Assembly: GCF_008711465.1 (NCBI RefSeq)
Contig: NZ_VXKQ01000001.1
Location: 1-64,000 of the forward strand
Direction: 5' to 3'
DNA length: 64,000 nucleotides
Origin: Francisella sp. SYW-9
Lineage (GTDB): Bacteria > Pseudomonadota > Gammaproteobacteria > Francisellales > Francisellaceae
The notes below the pieces were generated by a model. That model worked only from the letters and a program-made list of their open reading frames with translations. It was not told where the DNA came from and ran no database searches. A program made the position numbers and the translations under genes. The stretch's first letter is position 1. Each line of letters begins with the position of its first letter. Below are positions 1 to 9,781 of this stretch, piece by piece.

Positions 1-40
1 TTTTTGTGCACAGAGCCTAAATATAATCTTAAAAGAAAAA

Positions 41-1222
41 TTAATCCTTTTTATAGTCAGGAAGCTCTATTTGATCATTAAAGATTCCAGCACCAATAAA
101 TTTTGATACAACTGGTGTTGAGGATATTTTGACTGTGATTGTAGAAAGATATTTTTTCACAATCTCATCTGATGCTGCTAAGGATAAGTTTGATAAACCA
201 ACTTTTTGTTTTCTGTTGATTATATCTTTTAACTTATCTTGCCATTGTTCAAAAGCTACTTTATAGTCACCTTTAGCTTTATATAATTCACCAGCTAGTA
301 TATAAGTCTCAACTATTGCAAACATACTTCCTAAGCCCATTAGTATAGAAGGGCAAGAAGAAGCATCTCCAACTAAAGCAACACGTCCTTTATACCAGTT
401 ATTCATTTTTACTTGGCTTACGTTATCGAAATAAATATATTCAACATTATCGAGTCTATCTAGGATATCAGGTGTTTCCCATTTGTTATCTTTAAAGATT
501 GATTTTAGAAGCTGTTTCTTCTCTTCTGTAGTTGTTGGGAATTTTTTAACTAGACTTGCATCAATAGTGAACATTAATAAGGTTTCATTCTCATCTAAAC
601 AAACTCTAGCTATTTGCTTATCATTGCCAACACTAACTGCGTAGGTAAATTTCTCAAAATGGTTATAATTTTTTAGCGAAAATGCAGCAATATATTTATC
701 TAAATCATATTCTTCATATTCTGAATTATCAAATACTAATGAACGGATATGAGAGTGTAAACCATCAGCACCTATAACGAGATCAAATTTTTCTGTTGTT
801 TTATCTGAAAGGTGAACGATTACGCCATCTTCTTGTTCTTCTAGGTTTTCTATAGATGTACCAAATCTTATATCGATTCCTTTACAAGCATTATAGATAA
901 CTTCTGAAATATCTCCTCGTTTAACACTTAAGAATTCGCCATAATTCTCTTTGATAAGAGAGGAAATATTTACCTTTGATGACCTTCTACCATTTTCATC
1001 AAAACAGTGAATATATTTTATTTGATAAGACTTTTCTTTTAACTGTTCAAGAAGCCCCATTTTTTCCATTATTTCACAGGCATGTCCCCAAAAGTCAACA
1101 AGATGGCCACCGGATTTAAACTCAGGAGATTTTTCAAAAATAACAGGTTCAAAGCCATACTCTCTAAGCCACCATGCTAAAGTAGGTCCTGCTATACCAA
1201 TTCCATTTATCGCAATTCTCAT
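41..1222 (-). CDS. FAD-dependent monooxygenase (aromatic-hydroxylase / TetX-like fold)
   Basis: A 393-residue flavoprotein. The N-terminus has the Rossmann FAD site GIGIAG (about residues 7-12) followed by an acidic residue in VIFEK. A GADGLHS motif lies near residue 150, and the second FAD motif GDASSCPS lies near 286. This order is that of the PHBH/UbiH/TetX group, which uses NAD(P)H and O2 to hydroxylate a small substrate in the cytoplasm. The substrate cannot be told from the sequence. The ATG start has a good Shine-Dalgarno sequence (AAGGAAC). It is transcribed divergently from hflK across about 185 bp and looks monocistronic. Confidence 0.8.
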   Translation of the reverse strand: MRIAINGIGIAGPTLAWWLREYGFEPVIFEKSPEFKSGGHLVDFWGHACEIMEKMGLLEQLKEKSYQIKYIHCFDENGRRSSKVNISSLIKENYGEFLSVKRGDISEVIYNACKGIDIRFGTSIENLEEQEDGVIVHLSDKTTEKFDLVIGADGLHSHIRSLVFDNSEYEEYDLDKYIAAFSLKNYNHFEKFTYAVSVGNDKQIARVCLDENETLLMFTIDASLVKKFPTTTEEKKQLLKSIFKDNKWETPDILDRLDNVEYIYFDNVSQVKMNNWYKGRVALVGDASSCPSILMGLGSMFAIVETYILAGELYKAKGDYKVAFEQWQDKLKDIINRKQKVGLSNLSLAASDEIVKKYLSTITVKISSTPVVSKFIGAGIFNDQIELPDYKKD

Positions 1223-1407
1223 GTTCCTTTCCTTTAGAAATTAGTCTAACTTTCAATTTTAGAACTATATTTTTAGTTATTCAATATTATAGATACAAGC
1301 ATTTGGTAATTATTTGCAGATAGTGCAAAAATTATATAAATTTTTATATATAATAGGTAAGTTATAAGCATAAAAGACTATTATAAGATATATAGGAATA
1401 CTTATTT

Positions 1408-2475
1408 ATGATTAAAAAATTAAAACAAAAGTGGTTTTGGAGTAAAAACTCTGAACAAGGACCTCCAGATTTAGAGGAAATTATAAAAAAATTCTTTGGT
1501 AAAAAGAAAAAGAAGAGTGATAATGATGATGAAAGTATTTACTCTAAAAATGCCAATAAAAATAACCCTATATTTGAGAAGCCACCAATTAAGAAAATAG
1601 CAGCTGTTGTTATAGGTGTTTTGATTATTGTATGGGTAGGTTTTGGCTTTTATGTTGTTCAACCTGCTGAGCAAGCAGCGGTACTTAGGTTTGGTAAGTT
1701 TACAAAAATGGTTCAACCAGGTTTGCACTGGTATCCGATAGGAATAGATACAATTCGTAAAGAAAATGTCCAAGAGTTAAAAACAATTTCATTAAAAAGA
1801 GATATGTTAACGTCTGAAGAAAATATTGTTCATGTTTCTTTTACGGTACAGTATCGTATTTCTAACCTACAGGATTATTTATTTGCAAACACAGATCCAT
1901 CTCAACTATTACAGCAATCACTAGAAAGTGCTGTTAGACAAGTTATTGGGCATAGTAACTTATCTGATATTCTAACAACACAAAGAGCATCAATAGCCGG
2001 TAAAGTTAAGCAAGAAATGGAAGCTTTATTAAAAGAATATAAATCTGGTATATATATAAGTGATGTTATTATGCAGCCGGCTCAAGCTCCAGATGCTGTT
2101 AAAGATGCTTTTGATGATGTTATAAAAGCAAGAGAAGATCAGGCTAGATTACAAAATGAAGCTGAGTCTTATGCAAACAGAGTAATTCCAGTTGCCGAAG
2201 GTAAAGCTCAGAGAATTGTTGATCAAGCAAATGCTTATAAGCAACAAATAGTATTACAAGCTCAAGGTGAAGTAGCTGAGTTTGAACAACTATTACCAAT
2301 ATACAAAAAATCACCAGATATCGTTATGAATCAAATGTATTTTAATACTATCTCAGATGTATTGCAGCATAATAAAGTCTTTATAATTGATGGAGATGGT
2401 GCGAAGAATATTTTTTATGGTTTAGGAAGTAAGCAAAAGCAAGCATTATTATCAAATACACAAGGAGGAAACTAA
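1408..2475 (+). CDS. hflK: HflK, FtsH protease modulator
   Basis: A 355-residue SPFH/prohibitin-family membrane protein. A lysine-rich cytoplasmic N-terminus (GKKKKK near residue 31) precedes one membrane segment at about 63-84. The prohibitin domain follows, beginning with VVQPAEQAAVLRFGK, and then an Ala/Glu-rich helix (about 240-300). With HflC it forms the periplasm-facing HflKC complex that surrounds and modulates the FtsH protease in the inner membrane. hflC starts one base after its stop codon, so the two are surely co-transcribed and made in equal amounts. Confidence 0.95.
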   Translation: MIKKLKQKWFWSKNSEQGPPDLEEIIKKFFGKKKKKSDNDDESIYSKNANKNNPIFEKPPIKKIAAVVIGVLIIVWVGFGFYVVQPAEQAAVLRFGKFTKMVQPGLHWYPIGIDTIRKENVQELKTISLKRDMLTSEENIVHVSFTVQYRISNLQDYLFANTDPSQLLQQSLESAVRQVIGHSNLSDILTTQRASIAGKVKQEMEALLKEYKSGIYISDVIMQPAQAPDAVKDAFDDVIKAREDQARLQNEAESYANRVIPVAEGKAQRIVDQANAYKQQIVLQAQGEVAEFEQLLPIYKKSPDIVMNQMYFNTISDVLQHNKVFIIDGDGAKNIFYGLGSKQKQALLSNTQGGN

Positions 2476-2476
2476 G

Positions 2477-3394
2477 ATGAGTAAGCTTTTAAAAATAATC
2501 TTAGTACTTGTGGTAATTGCAGTAATAGTAACTTTAAGTAGTAAATTTATAGTTAAACAAGGTACAGAATCGGTAGTTTTAAGATTAGGAGAACTTGTTA
2601 AAAAAGATGGTAAAGTCATTGAATATGAGCCTGGTATTCATATTAAGATTCCATTCTTAGATACAGTTAAAAACTATGATATGAGAAATAGAGTTTTAAC
2701 TACAGACTCATCTCGCGTAGTTACAAAAGAGAAAAAAGATGTTCTAATAAATGCTTATGTTGTATGGAGAATAAATGATATTTCTAAATTCTTTATTAGC
2801 ACAAGCGGACAAACCTTTAGAGCAGAAACATTATTAAAGCAATTCTTAGAATCATCATTAAGAGCTGAAGTTGGTAAAAACGATATTCAAAGCTTAGTAA
2901 ATAATGATCGAGATAAGTTAATGATAGCATTAACAAAAGATGTAGCTGCTCAAGCTAAAGAAATTGGTATATCTATAGTAGATGTTAGAGTTAATCAGAT
3001 TGATTTGCCTGATACAATTACAGAATCTATATACCAAAGAATGAAGTCTTCAAGACATAAGGAAGCTTCACGTATAAGAGCTGAAGGTGAAAGGGCGGCT
3101 GAGAAAACAAAAGCAGCAGCTGATGCGAAAGTAACAGTAACTCTAGCAGAAGCAGAAAAGCAGTCTAAGATTATTAGAGCTCAAGCAGATGCAAAAGCAG
3201 CTAAGATCTTTACAGATACGTATGCAGGCTCAGTTCCTTTATATGAGTTCTTAAAGAGTATGAATTCATATAAGAGGAGCTTTGATGGTAAAAATCAAGT
3301 TGTATTTATGCTTAAGCCTAATAGTAAGTTTTTTCAAGGCTTTAAATTAGAGCCTCATAGTCAACTTGCTGAAGCTATGAAAGAGGCTAAATAA
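2477..3394 (+). CDS. hflC: HflC, FtsH protease modulator
   Basis: A 305-residue partner of HflK. One N-terminal membrane anchor (about residues 5-21) is followed by the SPFH domain (KQGTESVVLRLGE) and a long charged helical segment rich in EGERAAEKTKAAADAK. A strong ribosome-binding site (AAGGAGG) lies inside the end of hflK. The family acts with HflK on FtsH-dependent membrane protein turnover. Two small genes, a phosphatase and engB, follow with 3 bp and -4 bp spacing, so all four probably form one transcript. Confidence 0.95.
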   Translation: MSKLLKIILVLVVIAVIVTLSSKFIVKQGTESVVLRLGELVKKDGKVIEYEPGIHIKIPFLDTVKNYDMRNRVLTTDSSRVVTKEKKDVLINAYVVWRINDISKFFISTSGQTFRAETLLKQFLESSLRAEVGKNDIQSLVNNDRDKLMIALTKDVAAQAKEIGISIVDVRVNQIDLPDTITESIYQRMKSSRHKEASRIRAEGERAAEKTKAAADAKVTVTLAEAEKQSKIIRAQADAKAAKIFTDTYAGSVPLYEFLKSMNSYKRSFDGKNQVVFMLKPNSKFFQGFKLEPHSQLAEAMKEAK

Positions 3395-3397
3395 ATT

Positions 3398-3883
3398 ATG
3401 AATAAGGTAAAAGTACTTTTTGTATGTAAGGGTAATATTTGTAGATCCCCAACAGCACATGGTATTTTTAGAGATATTGTTAGAGAAAATGATCTTGAAG
3501 ATAGTATTTATGTGGAGTCTTGTGGTACTAGCTCACGTATGTGGGGCCATGAGGGTGATGGTGCTGATATGAGATCATTAGAAACAGCTAAAAAATATGA
3601 CTGTGATCTTTCAGATCAAAAATCGCAACAACTAGAAGAGTCAGACTTTGATAAATTTGATTATATAGTCGTTATGGATCAGGAAAATATAACTACAATG
3701 AAAGAGATGTTCCCAAAAGCTGACTTTTCAAAAATATCAAGAATACTTGAATACGCATCAACAATATCTATAAAAGATGTACCTGATCCATACTATGAAA
3801 ATAACTTTGAAAAAGTTTTTATGATGATTCATACTGCTTGTCAGGAACTTTTTGAAAAAATAAAATTAGAGTATAAATTATGA
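3398..3883 (+). CDS. low-molecular-weight protein tyrosine phosphatase
   Basis: A 161-residue enzyme with the P-loop C10-x5-R16-S in [10 protein letters not shown], the nucleophile loop of LMW phosphotyrosine phosphatases. The general acid is Asp130 in DPYYE near the C-terminus. Length and motif order are normal for the family. It lies between hflC and engB. Its stop overlaps the engB start by 4 bp (ATGA), which implies translational coupling. Homologues either dephosphorylate tyrosine kinases of capsule/exopolysaccharide systems or act on small phosphate esters. No such partner gene is seen here, so the target is open. Confidence 0.9.
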   Translation: MNKVKVLFVCKGNICRSPTAHGIFRDIVRENDLEDSIYVESCGTSSRMWGHEGDGADMRSLETAKKYDCDLSDQKSQQLEESDFDKFDYIVVMDQENITTMKEMFPKADFSKISRILEYASTISIKDVPDPYYENNFEKVFMMIHTACQELFEKIKLEYKL

Positions 3884-4473
3884 ATTATCGTAACGCAAAA
3901 TATATAATGGGAGCTGCAAAAGTTTCTCAACTTCCAGAAGATACAGGTGTAGAAGTAGCTTTTGCAGGTAGATCAAATGCTGGTAAATCTAGTGCATTAA
4001 ATACTCTTACAGATCATAAAGGTCTTGCTAGAGTAAGTAAAACCCCAGGTAGAACGCAGTTAATAAACTTATTTGATCTTGGTGATAATAAAAGACTAGT
4101 CGATTTACCAGGTTATGGCTATGCCAAAGTTTCGGAGGCTATTAAAAAACAATGGCAAAGCGAGATGGAAAGTTATTTAACATCGCGTCAATGTTTAGGT
4201 GGAATAGTTCTACTGGTAGATTCACGTCATGCGCTAAAAGAGTTTGACTCTTTGATGATTGAGATGGCAATATCATTTGATCTAAACTTACATATACTTC
4301 TTACAAAAGCTGATAAACTAAATAACAAAGAAAGAGCCCAAGCTAATAGAATGATAGAAAGCTTTCTAAAAACATTTATTTCGACAGACAAAATCTCCTA
4401 TCAGTTATTTTCGTCACTAAGTAAAATGGGTCTAGATAAGTTAAAAGAAAGACTAGATTCTTGGTATCAGTAG
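3880..4473 (+). CDS. engB: EngB/YsxC/YihA ribosome-assembly GTPase
   Basis: A 197-residue TRAFAC GTPase. G1 is GRSNAGKS (about residues 31-38), the G2 region is TPGRTQ, G3 is DLPGYGYA and G4 is TKAD. This is the standard order and length of EngB, an essential GTPase acting in late 50S subunit assembly in the cytoplasm. The start overlaps the stop of the phosphatase by 4 bp. It converges on the decayed glutamate synthase locus with only about 20 bp between the ends. Confidence 0.95.
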   Translation: MNYRNAKYIMGAAKVSQLPEDTGVEVAFAGRSNAGKSSALNTLTDHKGLARVSKTPGRTQLINLFDLGDNKRLVDLPGYGYAKVSEAIKKQWQSEMESYLTSRQCLGGIVLLVDSRHALKEFDSLMIEMAISFDLNLHILLTKADKLNNKERAQANRMIESFLKTFISTDKISYQLFSSLSKMGLDKLKERLDSWYQ

Positions 4474-4492
4474 AATTTATTAAATATAGTTC

Positions 4493-7342
4493 TTACCCTA
4501 ATGGGAACTCCAGCTTATTAACCATTTCTTTAGGGCAGACCTGATAGAAGTTCTCCAATAGATTATCAAAGTTTTCTAATATCCTTTTTGAGTGTTTTGA
4601 TTGAGTTTCTTTAACGTGCTCTATAATTAGATTCTTTAAAATAGTAGCCCAATATGTATTTTTTATTCTATTAAAGACTACTGTTTCAGGATTTATTTTA
4701 TTAATAAATGTATTTTTTTCATCGTAGACAAATGCCATTCCTCCAGTCATTCCAGCACCAAAATTATCACCAGTATCACCTAATATAACGATAACGCCCC
4801 CCGTCATATATTCACAGCCATTAGATCCGCAACCCTCTACAACAGATATAGCACCAGAGTTTCTTACTGCAAATCTTTCACCAGCAACACCTTCAGCAAA
4901 GAGTTTTCCTGAAATAGCGCCATAGATTACAGTATTTCCTATAATTGTATTTTTGTGAGAAATTAAATTGCTAGTTTGTGGTTTTTTAATAACTATTGTT
5001 GCTCCAGAAAGACCTTTACCAACATAATCATTTGCATCACCTTCTAGTATAAGCTTTAGTCCATTTATGGCAAAGGCACCAAAAGACTGTCCTGCAGAGC
5101 CTAGAAAGTTTAATACCAAAGGATTTTTAGAAACTTCAATTTTATAATAATGAGAAATTCTAGTTCCAACAGCTCTATCAGTATTATTAATTGTAAATAC
5201 CTTACTAACCTTTTCAGAAGAGTTCAGCGATTGCTCTATCTCAGGCCATATTCTTTGATCAAGAGTATCCGGGACTTTGTTGATTATAGGATTGTCACAG
5301 TATCTTTTATTACCACCTGAATCAGCTTGTATAAATAGCGGGCTTAAATCTAAATCATCTAGACTAGAAGAGCCTTTGCTAATTTGTTTTAGTAAGTCTG
5401 AACGTCCAATAATATCTGTTAGTTTACAAAAACCAAGTTCTGCTAAAATTTCTCTGACTTCTTGAGCTATAAATATAAATAAGTTTACAACCTTTTCCGG
5501 TGTGCCAGAAAATCTTTTTCTTAAACCTTTGTCTTGAGTACAGACTCCAACAGGGCAGGTATTAGAGTGGCACTGTCTAACCATAATACATCCCATTGCA
5601 ACTAGTGCCGTTGTTGCGATACCATATTCTTCGGCACCCATCATTGCCGCAATAACGACGTCTCTACCTGTTTTAATACCGCCATCAGTTTTTAATGTGA
5701 CTTTATGCCTTAAGTTATTTAATGTCAAAATTTGATTAGCTTCTGTTAAGCCCATTTCCCAAGGAATCCCAACATATTTGACACTAGTTTGAGGTGAGGC
5801 TCCAGTACCTCCATTATGTCCAGAGATTAGAATAATATCAGCATTAGCTTTAGCTACACCTGCTGCTATCGTACCAATACCTGAAGAGGCAACTAGTTTT
5901 ATACTTACTCTAGCATTTGGATTAGCTTGTTTAAGATCATATATCAATTGTGCAAGATCTTCGATTGAATATATATCATGATGAGGAGGAGGGGATATTA
6001 GTGTTACACCTGGAGTTGAATGTCTTAACTTAGCTATTTCCGTAGTTACCTTAAATCCTGGTAGCTGACCTCCTTCACCTGGTTTAGCTCCTTGGGCAAT
6101 TTTTATCTCGATTTCATTACAATTATTTAGATACTCTAGATTAACGCCAAATCTCGCAGATGCTATTTGTTTAACTCGTGAATTTGCGCTATCACCATTT
6201 TCCATCAACTTAAATCTTTTTGGATCTTCACCACCTTCACCACTACATGATGCTCCTTTAATTCTATTCATTGCTATGGCTAATGTTTCATGAGCTTCTT
6301 TAGATAGGGCTCCATGAGACATACTGCCTGTTCCAAATCTTTTTAATATATTTTCAACACTTTCTACCTCATCAATGCTAATAGAGTTTTGTTTATTTTT
6401 AAAATCAATTAAATCTCTAATATTTATAGGAGGTAAACTATATATACCTCTAGCATATTTTTTATATTTTTCATAAGAGTTGGTAGATACTGAGTTTTGT
6501 AATAAGTGTATTAGTGTTGCTTGATATTGATGAATTTCTCCATCTCGCCTATATCTATATAAACCTTCAATAGGTAGCATTAGGTTTTCAGAATCACTAT
6601 TAAAAGCTTGTTTATGAATTTTTGTTATTTTCTTTTCAATTCCAGTTAAGCCTATACCAGATATTTTAGAAACAACATTAGGAAAAAAATCATTGACTAT
6701 AGTTCTACTTAGGCCTACAGTTTCAAAATTACCACCACCTCTATATGAGGCTATTACAGATATTCCCATTTTGGCCATAACTTTTAGTAGACCAGAGTTT
6801 ATAGCATTTATATATTTTTTAACAGCTTCATCAAAACTTAAGTTACACAATAAATTTTTCACTAGACGGTCATGGATACTATCTATTGCTAAATAAGGGT
6901 TTATGGTAGTTGCACCAACTCCAATGAGTGTTGCAAATGAATGAGTATCTAGAGCATCAGCTACTTGTACATTTATAGATACTCTACCTCTTTTATTTAA
7001 ATTTACTAGTAATTTATTAACCATTCCCACACATAGTAGCATAGGTATAGGATAGTTATCTTTTGAGACTTTTAAAAGATTAGTCCTTCTAGTAACTACT
7101 TCTTTTTCTAGTTTAAAGCTTGGTATTCCATAGACTAGTAATCCACCAGGACAATCATGTTTATCATATATCGTAACTTGAAAGCCAAATTTTCTAAGCT
7201 CCTCAGCGCAAACTAAGCCAGCAGGACCTGCTCCAATAATTCCAATACTTTGGGAATTTTCTTTTGATACTTTTATTGGTTTAATCCAGTTATTTTTCCA
7301 TGCTGTTTCAGTTATGAACTTCTCTATGGAACCTATAGTCAC
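4493..7342 (-). pseudogene. gltB: gltD'-'gltB fusion: remnant of glutamate synthase
   Basis: One open frame of 949 codons joins two different proteins. Residues 1 to about 88 match the FAD part of the small subunit GltD (VTIGSIE..., GAGPAG at about 38-42, IPSFKLEKEVVTRR). From about residue 91 the frame matches the middle of the large subunit GltB (SKDNYPIPMLLCVG onward) and runs to the GltB C-terminus, with the FMN/Fe-S synthase domain (CRQ-like CHSNTCPVGVCTQD) and the Gly-rich beta-helix (GNTVIYGAISG). The GltB N-terminal glutaminase domain with its nucleophile Cys, and most of GltD, are missing. A deletion joining two neighbouring genes near position 7070 explains this. It cannot catalyse glutamine-dependent glutamate synthesis. 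The 5' part of gltD lies upstream and is also broken. Confidence 0.88.
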
Positions 7343-7681
7343 AGTTCCATGTCCAGATTGTTGAATGACACAGCTACCTTCGCACAGCTTATCTTGAGGG
7401 CAAACTCTACCACAGATTTCAGGAAAATTATTTGTTGACTGTGATAATTGGTATGCTTCTTCTAATCTATCCTCAGCTACTAGTTTTTAGCCAGTCAGGA
7501 ATATTATTTCCTAGGGGACAGTGTACTTGACAAAATGGTATACCACATTGAGAGCATCTACTTGCTTATTCTAGAGCTTTTTTAGAGGCAAATTCTTTAT
7601 ATATTTCATAAAAGTCTTTTTTCTATCAACACTTTTACGCTTTTTTGGAGATTCTTGAATAATATGAGTAAATTTGAGCAT
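7343..7681 (-). pseudogene. gltD: 5' remnant of gltD (glutamate synthase small subunit), frameshifted
   Basis: Read on the minus strand, this stretch continues GltD upstream of the fusion ORF. It encodes the Cys-rich N-terminal ferredoxin-like domain ([20 protein letters not shown], then NNFPEICGRVCPQDKLCEGSC). It is interrupted three times: an in-frame TAA at 7566-7568 where a residue such as Gln would be expected, a +1 shift in a T-run at 7484-7488, and a -1 shift in a T-run at 7617-7622. The probable original start is the ATG at 7679-7681. Together with the fusion ORF this shows gltD was upstream of gltB on the same strand before decay. Confidence 0.8.
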
Positions 7682-7960
7682 TATAAAATACTTGAATACT
7701 TCATTAAGGAGATAATTGTAATTTAAAATATTACATAAGCAAAAATAATAAGAGAAGATAGTTTATTGCAATTAATATTATATGTAATGGAAGAACTTTT
7801 TATTATAAAGAGAAATTTATAAAGATATGTTCACGTTTTCAATATATTTTTAATATAAATAAAAAATACCATAAACACTTTATTTAATTATTAATTAAAA
7901 TGCATTAGTATAAAGTAAGTTTATAAATCTATGATTAAATTTATGAGGTAATTCTATAGA

Positions 7961-9757
7961 ATGTACAAAATACTAAATTTCTATACAAAAGAAGAAGTTT
8001 CTACTGATAGTTTTGTTTTTGCTGGAGAAGATGAACCCTGGGAAATCCAGATGGATATCAACAAAATCAGCAAAAAAATTAATAAAGACTACTTTACTCA
8101 AGCATCCCCTTGTCTATCTAAATACATACCATTTATGCCTATAAAAGATCCATCAAGTTTTGTATCTTTAAGAGAGGCGCCAACTCCATTATTAAAAAGT
8201 AAAATTATAGGTAAAGAGCTTGGCATAAATCTTTATTTTAAAGTTGAGGGCAAAAATCCTACAGGGTCATTTAAAGATAGAGGATCTGCTGTAGATATCA
8301 CAGTTGCTAAAGAGCTAGGTGCAAAAGGTATAGTTTTAGCATCAACAGGTAATATGGCAGCATCTTGTGCTTGTTATGCCGCAGCTGCAAAAATGCCTTG
8401 TTTTATTATTGTGCCAGAGGGTGTTGCAACATCTAAGCTAGCTCAAGTAATGTCATATGGTGGTAAGATTGTCCAGGTAAAAGGAAGCTATAATGCCGCT
8501 GCTAAGTTAGCTTTTGATATTGCAAAGTCAAAAGATTTCTTCCTTGCTGGAGATTATGCTTTTAGAGTTGAAGGGCAAAAAACAGCTGCTTTTGAACTGG
8601 TAGATCAGTTACTTTTCCAAGTTCCTGATGAGGTTATTGTACCAATTGGTTGTGGTACTAATATGACAGCTTATTATAAAGGTTTCTCTGAATATAAAGA
8701 GTTAGGCTTTATTAACTCTCTACCAAAACTTACAGGAGTGCAATCAACAGGAGCTGATACTTTAGCTAGAGCATATCAAAAAAATCAAAATAGAGTTGAA
8801 CCACTAAAAGCTGCTAATACAATTGCTACTGCAATAGCAGTGCCATATCCTATAGATGGTGATAAAGCTATCGATGCTATTTATAATACTGGTGGTGAGT
8901 CAACAGCCGTTACTGATATGAAAATGCTTGAGGCTCAATATCTATTATCAACAAAAGAAGGATTATTTGTTGAGTTAGCTTCAGCATCAACTATTGCTCA
9001 TTTACTTCAAAAATACAAAGATGGTAAGCTTCAAAAAGGTAGTACAGTCGTTTGTGTATTGTCAGGTGATGGACTTAAAGATCCAAATGTTGTACTTAAA
9101 TCAGCAATTCAACCACCAATTATACATCCGTCAGAAACTGATTTTGATAGACTTTATAATAGTCATTTCTTTGATAATAAGACAATGCTATTTATTGAGC
9201 AAAATGAAGTAGTATTTGATAGTCTACCAACTCTAGAAGAAGTCAAAAAAACATTAGGTGAGCTGTTTGGAGCTAACTATGATGAGTCATTCCTAGCAAA
9301 AGTTAGAGGGCTAATTGAAAGATTCTTAGTTAAAGGTAAAACAATTAGTGTTTCTGATATTCAAGATATTATTCAAGATGCTACAGAGATGACAGATGCT
9401 GTTAGTAAAAATATACTTGATGTTCAATCATTCAAAGTTAATGTTGAACTTGATCAAAAATCTGTGGCAGAAGTTACCGTTAAAATTGCAGATCAACTAT
9501 ACTTTGCTTCTTGCTCAGGTGTTGGTCCAGTTGATGCTGTTTTAAATGCTTTATGTAGAGCATGTCCAAGTAATATTGTTTATAACCTAACAGACTATAA
9601 AGTTAAGATACGTGGACAGGGTGCTGATGCTGTTGTTTATGTTGAAATGAGTCTAGAGAAAGAAGGTATAAAAAGTATTGGTAAAGCAGTATCACCAGAT
9701 ATAATACAGGCTTCGGTTGAAGCATTTATTGACGCATATAATATTGCTTATGCATAA
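7961..9757 (+). CDS. threonine-synthase-like PLP enzyme with C-terminal LeuA-type regulatory domain
   Basis: A 598-residue protein with two parts. Residues 65 to about 400 are a fold-type II PLP enzyme of the threonine synthase family: SLREAPTPLL, then NPTGSFKDRG with the Schiff-base Lys105, then STGNMAAS binding phosphate. The KDRG form favours threonine synthase over threonine deaminase (usually SFKxRGA). Residues from about 470 resemble the C-terminal allosteric domain of 2-isopropylmalate synthase (GVGPVDAVLNAL, DYKVKIRGQGADAVVYVEM, DIIQASVEAFIDAYNI), which binds leucine or isoleucine in LeuA/CimA-type enzymes. ilvD starts 24 bp downstream, so it heads an ilv cluster. It may supply threonine for isoleucine, with feedback by an end product; that is inference. 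Confidence 0.8.
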   Translation: MYKILNFYTKEEVSTDSFVFAGEDEPWEIQMDINKISKKINKDYFTQASPCLSKYIPFMPIKDPSSFVSLREAPTPLLKSKIIGKELGINLYFKVEGKNPTGSFKDRGSAVDITVAKELGAKGIVLASTGNMAASCACYAAAAKMPCFIIVPEGVATSKLAQVMSYGGKIVQVKGSYNAAAKLAFDIAKSKDFFLAGDYAFRVEGQKTAAFELVDQLLFQVPDEVIVPIGCGTNMTAYYKGFSEYKELGFINSLPKLTGVQSTGADTLARAYQKNQNRVEPLKAANTIATAIAVPYPIDGDKAIDAIYNTGGESTAVTDMKMLEAQYLLSTKEGLFVELASASTIAHLLQKYKDGKLQKGSTVVCVLSGDGLKDPNVVLKSAIQPPIIHPSETDFDRLYNSHFFDNKTMLFIEQNEVVFDSLPTLEEVKKTLGELFGANYDESFLAKVRGLIERFLVKGKTISVSDIQDIIQDATEMTDAVSKNILDVQSFKVNVELDQKSVAEVTVKIADQLYFASCSGVGPVDAVLNALCRACPSNIVYNLTDYKVKIRGQGADAVVYVEMSLEKEGIKSIGKAVSPDIIQASVEAFIDAYNIAYA

Positions 9758-9781
9758 GATATATCTAAAGGTGAGTAAATT

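Noticed and set aside
1471-1773. Minus-strand 100-codon frame inside hflK
   Set aside because: It is an antisense shadow of the well-supported hflK gene, with a Phe/Ile/Asn-rich product typical of reversed AT-rich coding DNA.
7787-7822. 11-codon ORF with several Leu/Ile codons before the threonine-synthase-like gene, a possible ilv leader peptide
   Set aside because: Only four of eleven codons are Leu or Ile, there is no ribosome site, and no terminator/antiterminator pair follows. In DNA this AT-rich such peptides appear by chance.
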